Assembly (NCBI GenBank): GCA_036526135.1
Contig: DATCZA010000067.1
Coordinates: 1-35,889, forward strand
Direction of reading: 5' to 3'
Length of the DNA: 35,889 nucleotides
Source: UBA2965 sp036526135
GTDB lineage: Bacteria; Pseudomonadota; Gammaproteobacteria; Pseudomonadales; Azotimanducaceae
The notes under the pieces are model-generated. The model did no database searches and was not told where the DNA came from. It worked only from the letters and a program-made list of their open reading frames with translations. A program made the translations under genes and the position numbers. Below are positions 15,619 to 23,407 of this stretch, piece after piece. Within the stretch, counting starts at the first letter, position 1; each line of letters opens with the position of its first letter.

Positions 15619-16170
15619 TCAACCCAGGCGGTTCTCGAACGCTGCCTTCCAGTTGGCCATGGTCTGGAACTCGGGTTCCGACTCGATGAGCGCCTTCGTC
15701 GCGGCGGCGATCTCCTCGTCGGGTTGATCCAGATCAAAGCCCTGCGCGAAAGGTTGGGCGACATGGAAAGGCGTGTCGACGAAGCATTCGAGACCGTTGC
15801 CCTCCGGATCGCTGAAGTACAAAGACCACGCGTTCCCGTGACAGATCGGCAGTATGGTCTCGATACCGGCAGCCGTGAGCCGCTCGCGCAGAATTCGCAG
15901 GTCCTGCAGGGAGCCGGTTCGGAAAGCGAGGTGGTCGGCCATGACGAAGGCATGGCTGCCGGGCTCGGCGGCCTCCACCATGGCGATCTGGTGATGGTTG
16001 TTGGGATCCTGGCTGATGAAAGCCATCTTTCCCCCGCCCGGGACCTCACCGCTATTGGTGATCTGAAAACCCAGCACGTCGCAATAAAAGTCGAGCGCCT
16101 CTTCGAATCTGGTGACGCTCAACGTGGCATGGGCCAGCGAGAGTTTCGGTGAGTATTCTTCGTTGCTCAT
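15619..16170 (-). CDS. VOC-superfamily protein (glyoxalase / extradiol dioxygenase-like)
   Basis: A 183-residue metal-dependent VOC protein with two beta-alpha-beta-beta-beta modules. Likely metal ligands are His14 (SLAHATLSV), the His in VMADHLAFRT and the Glu in NGLECFVD; RFEEALDFYCDVLGFQ and SLYFSDPEGN are typical landmarks. The length and the HLAFRT...SLYFSDPEGNGLE arrangement resemble single-domain catechol dioxygenase-like or glyoxalase enzymes. A ring-cleavage or lyase step fits its operon partners (FAD hydroxylase, sulfatase), but the substrate is unknown. Its ATG overlaps the sulfatase TGA (ATGA at 16167-16170), so it is translated with it. It is last in the operon; 110 bases without a visible gene separate it from the convergent peroxiredoxin gene. 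Confidence 0.88.
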   Translation of the reverse strand: MSNEEYSPKLSLAHATLSVTRFEEALDFYCDVLGFQITNSGEVPGGGKMAFISQDPNNHHQIAMVEAAEPGSHAFVMADHLAFRTGSLQDLRILRERLTAAGIETILPICHGNAWSLYFSDPEGNGLECFVDTPFHVAQPFAQGFDLDQPDEEIAAATKALIESEPEFQTMANWKAAFENRLG

Positions 16171-17705
16171 GGCAGGTAGCCTCCTGTTTTTACAGCTCTT
16201 TGTTCATGCATCGCGCGGTCGATGATGTCCGCCCAGGGTTGCCGATCCTCCTCTCCGCCGAAGAAGTCGGGGTCCCAGACCACCCGGTAAACGGGGACGT
16301 GCAGGCTCTCGGCTCTCGGCAGCTGGCTGAGCTCGAGGGCGAGGGTGCTCACGACCTCGGTCTCGACATCGGCCAGGTTCTGCTCTTCCAGCGGATCCGT
16401 TTCCAGGTTGTAGAGCTCGTGCTGGCCGTTCGTCGCGATCAGCTTCCACGGCCACCGGTAGTAGGCCTGGGCACCGTTCTGGCCGATGGTGACGTAGTCG
16501 GCGGGCGGTGACTCGCCGGGTTCTTGCCGCAACTCGGGCCAGCGGTTCCTGCCGTCCAGACCGTCTGCGGGCTCGAGGGCTGCGGCTGCCAGAAGCGTCG
16601 GCAGCACGTCCTGCACCGTCACCATGGCGTCGGAACGGTGGGGATCAAGTGCTGGCGGGAAGGTGACGAAGGAGGGCACGCGCACGCCACCTTCGTAGAC
16701 GGAACCCTTGCCGAAACGCAGCGGCCCGTTGTCGGATCCTCCGTCTAAAGCATTGGTGCGTATGAACTCGAGAAACCGAATGGGCACCGGCGCTTCGAAC
16801 CAGTCATCCAGGGCTTCGGCCAGGGTGAGGAAGCCCCCCAACCCCGCGTCGCGATTCAGGCCGCCGTTGTCACTCATGAACCAGATCAGGGTGTCGTCGA
16901 GCAACTTCTCGTCCTCGAGCGTGCGGACAATCTCTCCAACGGCGGCATCCAGCTCGGTGACCATGGCTGCGTGCACGCGTCGTTGCGGATTTTCAATGCC
17001 CGCGTAGGCCTGCATGGCTTTCTCGGGGGCCTCGTTCGGCAGGTGAGGTGCGTTGAAGCTCGCATATAGAAAGAACGGTCGGCTCGGCTGCCTCGTGCGC
17101 ACCAGACGTACGGCCTCCTCGGCGATCAGGTGCGTGCTGTATCCCTCCTCACGCAAGGTTCTGCCGTTGCGCTGCCAATCCAGCCCGCCGCCGTGCACGT
17201 GGTCCCAGTAGCCGATGCCGCCCGTGACGTGGCCGTAGAAGTGGTCGAAGCCGCGGGCGTTCGGGTGAAATTCCGCCCGGCTGTGCCCCAGATGCCACTT
17301 TCCGGTGAGCCAGGTCTGGTAGCCGGCCGCTCGGAGGTGATCTGCCAGCGTCTTCTCGCTGACCGGGAGACCTTCGGTGCTGATTTTCGCGAACTGCCGG
17401 TAGATGCCCATCCTTTGGGGCGACTTGCCGGTCATGAGCGCGGCCCGCGTGGGCGTGCAGGTGGGCTGGCTGTGAAACTGATTCAGCACCACGCCCTGCG
17501 TGGCGAGGGCGTCGATGTTCGGTGTCGAAATCTCGCTGCCGTGGTAGCCCACGTCGTTCCACCCCAGGTCGTCGGCCAGGATCAGGACGATGTTTGGCCC
17601 CGTTTGGGTCGAGCCCAGAGCAGCCGAGGCGAACGACAAAGCCATGCAGCAGCCGAACCACGCTGCCCGGCGCGTGTAGCCGTGACGGTCAGATGAGGCC
17701 CGCAT
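16167..17705 (-). CDS. Type I (formylglycine) sulfatase, exported
   Basis: A 512-residue arylsulfatase-family hydrolase. An N-terminal signal (TRRAAWFGCCMALSFASAALG) indicates export. Metal ligands begin in NIVLILADDLGWNDVGYHG (Asp45, Asp46). The active-site motif CTPTRAALMTGK (Cys83, C-x-P-x-R) is the substrate of the formylglycine-generating enzyme. TGKWHLGH and FMSDNGG complete the site. It releases sulfate from an ester, judged from the family. The start at ATG 17705 overlaps the SDR gene by 17 bases; the frame runs open to 17852, but the extra residues lack signal character. It sits in an operon with a flavin hydroxylase and a VOC protein, suggesting that the operon handles a sulfated aromatic or similar substrate. 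No formylglycine-generating enzyme or maturase gene is in the window. Confidence 0.92.
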   Translation of the reverse strand: MRASSDRHGYTRRAAWFGCCMALSFASAALGSTQTGPNIVLILADDLGWNDVGYHGSEISTPNIDALATQGVVLNQFHSQPTCTPTRAALMTGKSPQRMGIYRQFAKISTEGLPVSEKTLADHLRAAGYQTWLTGKWHLGHSRAEFHPNARGFDHFYGHVTGGIGYWDHVHGGGLDWQRNGRTLREEGYSTHLIAEEAVRLVRTRQPSRPFFLYASFNAPHLPNEAPEKAMQAYAGIENPQRRVHAAMVTELDAAVGEIVRTLEDEKLLDDTLIWFMSDNGGLNRDAGLGGFLTLAEALDDWFEAPVPIRFLEFIRTNALDGGSDNGPLRFGKGSVYEGGVRVPSFVTFPPALDPHRSDAMVTVQDVLPTLLAAAALEPADGLDGRNRWPELRQEPGESPPADYVTIGQNGAQAYYRWPWKLIATNGQHELYNLETDPLEEQNLADVETEVVSTLALELSQLPRAESLHVPVYRVVWDPDFFGGEEDRQPWADIIDRAMHEQRAVKTGGYLP

Positions 17706-18168
17706 AGGAACCGCCGTCCAGCTGTAGATTCTGGCCGCAGATGAACCCGGCCTGTGCGCTGCACAGATAGGCGCAGGCATCCCCGAGCTCTTCCGGCTGA
17801 CCGAAGCGTTTGGCATTGATGGTGTTTGCGATGGCCTGTCGCGCATCCTCAAAGGTCAGGCCGCTGCGGGCCGCCGTGGACAACCCCATGGCTGCGTGGG
17901 GGGACTTCACCATCGCGGAGGTGATGTTGACGATGCGCCCGAAACGACGCTCTTTCATGCCCTCGATGACCCCCTGGATCATGAAGGTGGGTGCTAGGAG
18001 GTTCGCCTCTAGTGCAGCCTGCCATTCGTCGGGGCCCCAGTCGGCAAACGCGCCGGGGGGCGGGCCAGCGTTGTTGGTGACCAGGATGTCGGGTGCTTCG
18101 CAGGCCTTGCCCAAACCGCGCGATGACGCGCAGACGATGGCGTGACGACCGTTGATTCCAAGGTCCAT
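17689..18168 (-). CDS. Short-chain dehydrogenase with two internal in-frame deletions
   Basis: The frame is intact, but the protein is only 159 residues against about 255-265 in the family. Its pieces match a 3-oxoacyl-ACP-reductase-like SDR in order: MDLGINGRHAIVCASSRGLGKAC (nucleotide-binding start), then directly APDILVTNNAGPPPGAF, RRFGRIVNITSAMVKSP, LSTAARSGLT, then directly FEDARQAIANT and the C-terminal CAYLCSAQAGFICGQNLQLDGG. About 60 residues are missing near residue 23 (DNA near 18099) and about 40 near residue 105 (DNA near 17853). This removes strands and helices of the Rossmann fold and the region after the active site, so enzyme activity is unlikely. The gene still couples its neighbours: it starts one base after the monooxygenase stop and overlaps the sulfatase start. 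Confidence 0.8.
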   Translation of the reverse strand: MDLGINGRHAIVCASSRGLGKACEAPDILVTNNAGPPPGAFADWGPDEWQAALEANLLAPTFMIQGVIEGMKERRFGRIVNITSAMVKSPHAAMGLSTAARSGLTFEDARQAIANTINAKRFGQPEELGDACAYLCSAQAGFICGQNLQLDGGSYAGLI

Positions 18169-18169
18169 G

Positions 18170-19795
18170 TCAGCGTCCCGTTGCCTCGTTCACTTGCTCG
18201 TCGACCGCCGCTTGCGGATCTTCGGGGGCTTTCAGCCACCGCGCGCAGATATGGCCATCCGGGCGCAGCAGGAGCGCCCCGTCGCGGTGGAGCCCTGCCT
18301 GCTCGAAAAAGGCGCGTTGATCGGCTTTGAAGTCGACGTCTTCCGAGAACACCGGGCAAGCGACCTTCGCCCAGGCCTGAGCTTTCGGTCCGGTGATCAG
18401 GGAAAAGCCCTCTACCGGCAGCTTCCCGACCAACCAGGATCCGTCCTGAAGCCTTACGTGGGGAAGATGGTCGCCAACTTCGAAGGCGGGTACGTAGCGG
18501 CTGATATCCATGGTATCCGGGTCGACGGTTGCGCCGTATCGATAGCCGAGCTGCAGGTTGAAGCTGTCGAAGTGAGGTCGTTGGATCTCGACGTTCTGGC
18601 TGATTTCCGGGAACGCGGTGGGATCGGCGCATGCCGAAGCATAGTGCTCGGGCGTCGCCGCTGGATCGGGCCCGTACAGCGCGCCGAACAGATGCAGCAG
18701 CTTTGCGGAGTTCGTCACGCTCTGGTGGCTGTTGATCTGCGCGATGGGTCGGCGTTCTCCATCGTATGTGTCCAGGAGGCTCGGATCGGCCTGCTCGTGC
18801 AACACCATCGCCAGCTTCCAGGCCAGGTTGTGCGCATCGGCAATGCCGGTATTCAGGCCCAGACCGCCGGTGGGTGGAAAGCGGTGCGCGGCATCCCCGG
18901 CCAGGAAGACCCGACCCGCCCGATAGCTGTCGGCGACCTGCGCAGACATCGTCCACGTGCTCACGTTCCTGACGGTCAACGGGTCGATGGATTGGCCGGC
19001 CGCGGCTCCAACAAGCCGTCTGCAGATTTCCGGGCTGAAATCTTCCCGGCTTTGCTTACCTGGATCGTAGGCATGCATGAATACCCAGCTGCGGTCGCGC
19101 TCGTAGCCAATGAAGACGCCCCTGGCCTGAGGGGACATGCAGAAGTACAGCAATCCAGGCCGCTTACTGGTCAGCTCGGTGAGGTCCGCTTCGAAGTGGA
19201 TCATGATCCAGTGCTGCAGGGCTTCCGGGCCGGTCATGCCAACGCCGAGGCGCTCCCGTGTCTGGGAGCCGGCGCCGTCGGCGGCGATGACATAGTCCGA
19301 TCGTATGTCCCAATCGCTGCTGAGACCGCCGGCACTCAGCTTGGTGGTGACACCGCCTTCGGATTCTTCCGTGTTGGTCGCGGTCAGCCCGCGCAGCAGC
19401 GAGGTGTTCGCGCACTGCGCCAGACGCTGGCTCAGGAACTCTTCGAACCGGGGTTGGGGAATGTTCACCAACGGCCAAGGCGTGAACGCTCTGGCCCCAT
19501 CGTCCTGGCGTTCGTAGGGCAGGCTTCCGAAACAGGTGCCGTTGAGCACGTCCACGAAGTGCACCTGCCCGCCGTCCTCAATGCTCGCGCCGGCCGCGCG
19601 CACCTCGTCGGCCGGTACCCCGAAGCGCTGACAGATCTCCAGGGTGCGCGGATTGACCGCGTGTGCCTTCGGCGCCTGAAGGCGATCGAGCCGTCGCTCC
19701 ACGAGCACGCTGGAAATCCCCAGCCGGTCGAGAACGATCGCGCTCAAGAGGCCCACCGGTCCGGCGCCGATGATGAGAACCTGGGTTGACAGCAT
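18170..19795 (-). CDS. Class A FAD monooxygenase (TfdB/PheA-like aromatic hydroxylase)
   Basis: A 541-residue flavoprotein hydroxylase. The FAD-binding GAGPVGL (residues 11-17) is followed by VLVERR; the DG motif is YVIAADGAGSQTRERLG; the GD motif is VFLAGDAAHRFPPTGGLGLNTG. The C-terminal 150 residues are the thioredoxin-like domain of the phenol/dichlorophenol hydroxylase group. Such enzymes use NAD(P)H and O2 to hydroxylate phenolic or polyketide rings. It is first in a tight operon (one base to the SDR gene) and is driven by a strong-looking promoter overlapping a palindrome, probably repressed by the divergent TetR. The substrate cannot be fixed: phenols, steroid-like rings and polyketides are all possible. 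Confidence 0.93.
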   Translation of the reverse strand: MLSTQVLIIGAGPVGLLSAIVLDRLGISSVLVERRLDRLQAPKAHAVNPRTLEICQRFGVPADEVRAAGASIEDGGQVHFVDVLNGTCFGSLPYERQDDGARAFTPWPLVNIPQPRFEEFLSQRLAQCANTSLLRGLTATNTEESEGGVTTKLSAGGLSSDWDIRSDYVIAADGAGSQTRERLGVGMTGPEALQHWIMIHFEADLTELTSKRPGLLYFCMSPQARGVFIGYERDRSWVFMHAYDPGKQSREDFSPEICRRLVGAAAGQSIDPLTVRNVSTWTMSAQVADSYRAGRVFLAGDAAHRFPPTGGLGLNTGIADAHNLAWKLAMVLHEQADPSLLDTYDGERRPIAQINSHQSVTNSAKLLHLFGALYGPDPAATPEHYASACADPTAFPEISQNVEIQRPHFDSFNLQLGYRYGATVDPDTMDISRYVPAFEVGDHLPHVRLQDGSWLVGKLPVEGFSLITGPKAQAWAKVACPVFSEDVDFKADQRAFFEQAGLHRDGALLLRPDGHICARWLKAPEDPQAAVDEQVNEATGR

Positions 19796-19822
19796 GGATA
19801 TGAGTGTTCGTTAAAAAATGAG

Positions 19823-19851
19823 AGTAAATACAAATATGATTGACATGTCAA
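19823..19851 (-). promoter_or_regulatory. Promoter of the monooxygenase operon
   Basis: On the minus strand: TTGACA (perfect -35, plus-strand 19846-19851), a 17-base spacer and TTTACT (-10, plus-strand 19823-19828). Transcription would start near 19816, about 20 bases before ATG 19795. The -35 is half of the palindrome at 19839-19852. Confidence 0.65.
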
Positions 19852-19852
19852 T
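19839..19852. promoter_or_regulatory. 14-bp palindrome, likely TetR operator
   Basis: ATTGACATGTCAAT is perfectly palindromic and sits between the TetR gene and the monooxygenase operon. It contains TTGACA on both strands, so a bound repressor would cover the -35 of both promoters. Confidence 0.6.
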
Positions 19853-19868
19853 TCATTGATCCTAGGAT
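19840..19868 (+). promoter_or_regulatory. Promoter of the TetR gene
   Basis: TTGACA (19840-19845), a 17-base spacer, then TAGGAT (19863-19868, 4 of 6). The expected transcript start, near 19875, is only about two bases before ATG 19877, so the mRNA would be leaderless or nearly so. Confidence 0.45.
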
Positions 19869-19876
19869 GCCGAGCC

Positions 19877-20545
19877 ATGGAGACTTTCTTCCGGCAGCAG
19901 GCCATCGGTTTCAACAAGCGACTTCGAACACGTCACGCGCTGATCGACAGTGCCATTGACGTGTTCTCGGAGAAGGGTTTCGAAGATGCGAGCATCAGCG
20001 AGATCGCCGCTGTCGCGGGTCTGGCCAACGGCACTTTCTACAATCATTTCAGGGACAAAGACGAGCTGGCCGCGGCTTCCGCGGCGGCCATCACGCTGGA
20101 GATCGCCAAGCAGCTCGACGAGCGCATGAGCGATCTCGAGGCAGGGGTGTCGCGCGTCGTGGCGGCGTCGTTTGCCTTTCTTCGGCTCGCTTCGGAGCAC
20201 AAACCCTGGGGCATGGTCCTGGTGGAGCAGTTTCAGCGCCGTCCTGGCGAGGCGTGGGCAGCCATGCAGTACATGCGGGCGGACATACAGCTGGCGTTGG
20301 AGCAGCGTGGTCTCGACGTGGTTCTTGATGATTTCCTGCTCGAGCAGCTTGGCGCGCTCATGATCGCCGCCTTGCGAAGGCAGCTCTCTGAGGGCTTGCA
20401 GGAGGCTCAGTTACAGCGCACCTGTGAGCACGTCCTGCGCGTTCTGGGGCTGACGCCCGAGGAGGCCAGGCGCGAAGTGGAGGGCGTCGCCGGGCATGTG
20501 CTGCTCGGAGACGAACTGAGTCTTGCCGAGATCTTTCCGCGCTGA
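19877..20545 (+). CDS. TetR-family transcriptional regulator
   Basis: A 222-residue repressor-type protein. Residues about 14-60 hold the TetR HTH: LIDSAIDVFSEKGFEDASIS, EIAAVAGLANGTFYNHFRDKDEL. The C-terminal part is helical and presumably binds a ligand (FLRLASEHKPWGMVLVEQF). The ATG at 19877 is preferred to TTG 19856, because the latter lies inside the promoter spacer. It is divergent from the monooxygenase operon, with a palindromic operator between, and is followed four bases after its stop by a small membrane protein gene and then an FAH hydrolase gene; all three look like one operon. The pathway substrate or an intermediate is the likely inducer (inference). Confidence 0.92.
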   Translation: METFFRQQAIGFNKRLRTRHALIDSAIDVFSEKGFEDASISEIAAVAGLANGTFYNHFRDKDELAAASAAAITLEIAKQLDERMSDLEAGVSRVVAASFAFLRLASEHKPWGMVLVEQFQRRPGEAWAAMQYMRADIQLALEQRGLDVVLDDFLLEQLGALMIAALRRQLSEGLQEAQLQRTCEHVLRVLGLTPEEARREVEGVAGHVLLGDELSLAEIFPR

Positions 20546-20549
20546 GTTG

Positions 20550-21005
20550 ATGCCCGTGGACAACCCGTTCGACCAGAATCTGATTCCCCGCATCCTCATG
20601 AGCCTGATGGCCTTGGCCATAGCGATCGGTCCCATGTTTGCCGATTTCAACAAAACCCACGCCACGAACCCGCTGTGGCCGCCACATGCGCGCTTTCACG
20701 TGGTCTGGCAGGTGCTGACCCAGGCTGGTATCAGCGTGGTCGCCCTGGTGCTGCTGTGGCGAGCGTCCCCTGACTATGTGTTGCACCTCTACCTCGCGGC
20801 CGCGCTCATCTATGTCTGGCTCCTCACCTTCTTCATGACCCTCGCCTCGATTAAGGTTTACCAGGGCGCGCTTCGGGATGTGAACGGCATCGAACCCTTC
20901 CGGTTCAACATATTGGGCAAGGTGCGCGAGGTGGACACGAATCTCTTCGGTGTGGTTCTTTTCACCGCGCTGAACACGGTTGCCGCGCTGCTGATCCGGG
21001 GGTGA
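20550..21005 (+). CDS. Four-helix membrane protein of unknown function
   Basis: A 151-residue protein with four predicted transmembrane segments: about residues 14-32 (ILMSLMALAIAIGPMFADF), 49-70 (FHVVWQVLTQAGISVVALVLL), 77-100 (HLYLAAALIYVWLLTFFMTLA) and 130-150. The conserved-looking WPPHARFHVVWQ precedes helix 2. It resembles small DUF membrane proteins found beside TetR regulators in catabolic clusters, possibly DUF6640-like, but I would not name the family with confidence. ATG 20550 lies four bases after the TetR stop, and the next gene starts after 7 bases, so it is part of the TetR operon. A role in uptake or membrane binding of a hydrophobic substrate is conceivable. Confidence 0.8.
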   Translation: MPVDNPFDQNLIPRILMSLMALAIAIGPMFADFNKTHATNPLWPPHARFHVVWQVLTQAGISVVALVLLWRASPDYVLHLYLAAALIYVWLLTFFMTLASIKVYQGALRDVNGIEPFRFNILGKVREVDTNLFGVVLFTALNTVAALLIRG

Positions 21006-21012
21006 ACGAGTC

Positions 21013-22065
21013 ATGAGGATCATCGTCATCGTCGCCTGCGTGGCGATTGTGCTCGCTGGGGCGCTCTTTGGTGCCGGCCTCTATTTTTCTGCACCGGTTT
21101 TCGACGAGCGCGTCTCAGAACCCCCCGATGGTGCCTTCGACATTCTGCCCGTCAGCGAGGCGCTGACCTTTGCCCGCACGAAGGATGGCCGGCTGCTGCT
21201 TGTGCGCAGCGCCGACGCGGATGCCATAGAGGCCGTCGACCTCGGCGCCGCGCTCGACACGGTGGCAACAGACCCGTTGGCCATTCTGCGCACACACGGC
21301 TACCAGCGGGTGGCGGCAAGGCTGACAGGCGTGGCCCAAGCGGTTCCGCTGGAGCAGCTCGGCATGCCGTTCGACCCCGGCTACCCGCACATCGCTGCGG
21401 GGACCAATTTCCGCGCCCATGCCGAGGAAGTGGGCCTGGACGAGGGGCCCTTCCTGTTTCCCAAGCTGACCCGGGCTACAGCGTGGGACGCACGGGTACC
21501 GGCACGTACGCGCCTGGATTACGAGGTCGAGCTCTGCGCCGTTGCCCTCGGCGTCTACTCCGCCGACGGGCCTGCCCTGCTGGGTTTCGTGCTGTGCAAC
21601 GACTTTACCGATCGCTGGGCGCTCCTGACGGAAATCGACCTGGACACGCCGATGGGCCAATCCGGATTTCCCGACGCCAAGGGCGGGGCGGGCATGCTGC
21701 CCATCGGGCCATTCCTGCTGGTGCCCAGTCGCGATGCGGACTTTCACCGGCGCCTGGAAATCGGCCTCGCGGTCAACGATCGTCTGCGGCAGCGCGACTC
21801 CGCGGGCCTGATGATCTGGTCGCCCCACGAGATCGCCTTGACCGCGCTCGAGAACTGCGAAGCGCCCTTCGTCAGCACCGCCGGCAGCCACCGGCTCACG
21901 CCGTGCGATGCCATTGACGAGGCGACGTTGCTTCTTACCGGGACGCCGGCCGGTGTCGCGTTTCATTTTCTGAACATATGGCGGCCGGGCTCTTACCTGC
22001 GATCGGGCGATCGGGTGCTAGCTTACGGGTCGCACCTGGGCGTGCTTCGCAACACCATCGAGTGA
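21013..22065 (+). CDS. FAH-family hydrolase with N-terminal membrane anchor
   Basis: A 350-residue protein. Residues 3-25 form one hydrophobic segment (IIVIVACVAIVLAGALFGAGLYF), unusual for this normally soluble family; the rest is a fumarylacetoacetate-hydrolase fold. Family signs are AAGTNFRAHAEEVG, LDYEVELCAVAL (metal-binding Glu pair), CNDFTDRWAL (metal Asp), KGGAGMLPIGPFLL and LLTGTPAGVAFHF. Members cleave C-C bonds in diketo acids or isomerise/decarboxylate meta-cleavage products, which would follow ring opening by the monooxygenase/VOC operon opposite. The anchor would place the domain outside the inner membrane if oriented N-in. It is last in the TetR operon. Confidence 0.9.
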   Translation: MRIIVIVACVAIVLAGALFGAGLYFSAPVFDERVSEPPDGAFDILPVSEALTFARTKDGRLLLVRSADADAIEAVDLGAALDTVATDPLAILRTHGYQRVAARLTGVAQAVPLEQLGMPFDPGYPHIAAGTNFRAHAEEVGLDEGPFLFPKLTRATAWDARVPARTRLDYEVELCAVALGVYSADGPALLGFVLCNDFTDRWALLTEIDLDTPMGQSGFPDAKGGAGMLPIGPFLLVPSRDADFHRRLEIGLAVNDRLRQRDSAGLMIWSPHEIALTALENCEAPFVSTAGSHRLTPCDAIDEATLLLTGTPAGVAFHFLNIWRPGSYLRSGDRVLAYGSHLGVLRNTIE

Positions 22066-22090
22066 GCGCTCTCAACGCGCGGACGTCGTG

Positions 22091-22121
22091 TTGACCCTGC
22101 GTGACTTCTGGTTGCTAGAAT
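22091..22121 (+). promoter_or_regulatory. Possible promoter before the kinase gene
   Basis: TTGACC and TAGAAT are each 5 of 6 to consensus but are 19 bases apart, which is long. They lie about 84 bases before ATG 22205, in the 139-base gap after the FAH gene. Confidence 0.35.
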
Positions 22122-22204
22122 GATGGATGTGACATTTCGGAGCCGGATGCGCGAGCCCCTGCAGTCCGTACTCCGAAAAGCGATCTCCGCTCCGGATCCG
22201 AACG

Positions 22205-23404
22205 ATGAACGTACAAGACGACGTGCCCTACACCGTCGAGGACCTGACCGCCGAGTGGCTGTCTGAGGGGCTCAAGGAATCCGGCGTGCTCGAGGGCGCC
22301 GCCGTCACCGATTTCATCATGGACGTGCTCGGTGACCAGGTGGGCTTCAACGGCGAGGTCGTCATCATCGCGCCGACTTACTCGCCGCCCTCGGAAAGCG
22401 CTCCCGCCAGCCTGGTCCTCAAGATCCCTACGGCGTCCAAGAACCGCATCATGGGGCAGACCATGGGGCTGTACGAAAAGGAGATCCGCTTCTACCGGGA
22501 CCTGCGGCCGGGTCTGAACATCCGGACACCCCGTCACTACTTCAGCGCGCTGGATGTGGCTGACGATCCCGACGTGATACTCGAGCGGTTGCGGGGCATG
22601 AACCGGCTGCCGATCTGGATGATCCGCGGCATCGTCGCGCTCGCCAACCGGTTCGTGAGCGGCAACCCGCGTCGATATGCGCTGCTCATCGAAGACCTGA
22701 GTGGCTATCGTATGGGAGATCAGGCTGCTGGTTGCTCTGACGAGGATGCTCGCCACATCGTTGCAGCCATGGCTCGCCTCCACGCCCAGTTCTGGGCCAG
22801 CGAAACGCTCGATGAAAAGAGCTGGATCACGCCATACGCCGTCACCAGCAGGATCATGCAGATGCGTTTTCTGCAGGGTGTTGATCAGTACCTCTGCGAT
22901 GAGGGCGGGAGTCTGACGCCGGGCCGCCGGGATCTCATCGGCTGGCTTCGAAAGAACGGCATCGCGCTCACGGAGACGTTCGGTGATGAACCAGCCACCC
23001 TCCTGCACGGAGACGTTCGCCTGGACAACATCTGTTTCGATGATGCCACCGGCGAGGTCGTGCTGTTTGACTGGCAGACGATCCTGGCCGGTCCAGGCGC
23101 TTCAGACCTTGCCTACTTCATCAGCGCGACGCTCCCCGGGGACGCCGATGAATCTCAGGTCGACGAGCTCATCGACGTCTACCACGGTGAGCTTTCGCAA
23201 CACGGGGTAGACGTCTCACGGGATCGGCTGCGCTGGCAGTACGAGGTGGGCATGCTGACGATGCTGCATCGGGTGCTCCCCACCACCTATCCGGACCAGA
23301 TGGAACTCGATGCCGGGCGCGGCTTGCCGTTGCTGCAGGCCTGGATCTCGCGGATCTACAACCGGCTCGAGCAGATTGACCACGAGCGTATTCTTAAGAT
23401 CTGA
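22205..23404 (+). CDS. CHK/aminoglycoside-phosphotransferase-like kinase
   Basis: A 399-residue small-molecule kinase of the ecdysteroid kinase-like/APH group. Features include an N-lobe Lys in ASLVLKIP, LLIEDLSGYRMGDQ as hinge, the catalytic loop LLHGDVRLDNICFD (HGD...N) and the metal motif LFDWQ in place of DFG. Members phosphorylate hydroxyl groups of steroids, antibiotics, choline or acyl-CoA-pathway intermediates; related genes often sit beside acyl-CoA dehydrogenases or ligases in environmental bacteria. The start ATG 22205 has only a weak ribosome binding site. It converges on the katG relic. The substrate is unknown; the context of monooxygenase, hydrolase and CoA ligase suggests a hydroxylated catabolic substrate. 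Confidence 0.88.
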   Translation: MNVQDDVPYTVEDLTAEWLSEGLKESGVLEGAAVTDFIMDVLGDQVGFNGEVVIIAPTYSPPSESAPASLVLKIPTASKNRIMGQTMGLYEKEIRFYRDLRPGLNIRTPRHYFSALDVADDPDVILERLRGMNRLPIWMIRGIVALANRFVSGNPRRYALLIEDLSGYRMGDQAAGCSDEDARHIVAAMARLHAQFWASETLDEKSWITPYAVTSRIMQMRFLQGVDQYLCDEGGSLTPGRRDLIGWLRKNGIALTETFGDEPATLLHGDVRLDNICFDDATGEVVLFDWQTILAGPGASDLAYFISATLPGDADESQVDELIDVYHGELSQHGVDVSRDRLRWQYEVGMLTMLHRVLPTTYPDQMELDAGRGLPLLQAWISRIYNRLEQIDHERILKI

Positions 23405-23407
23405 AGC

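Noticed and set aside
18152..19789. 545-residue plus-strand frame opposite the FAD monooxygenase
   Set aside because: The minus-strand protein has clear FAD motifs; the plus frame is its mirror, favoured by GC-rich codon use.
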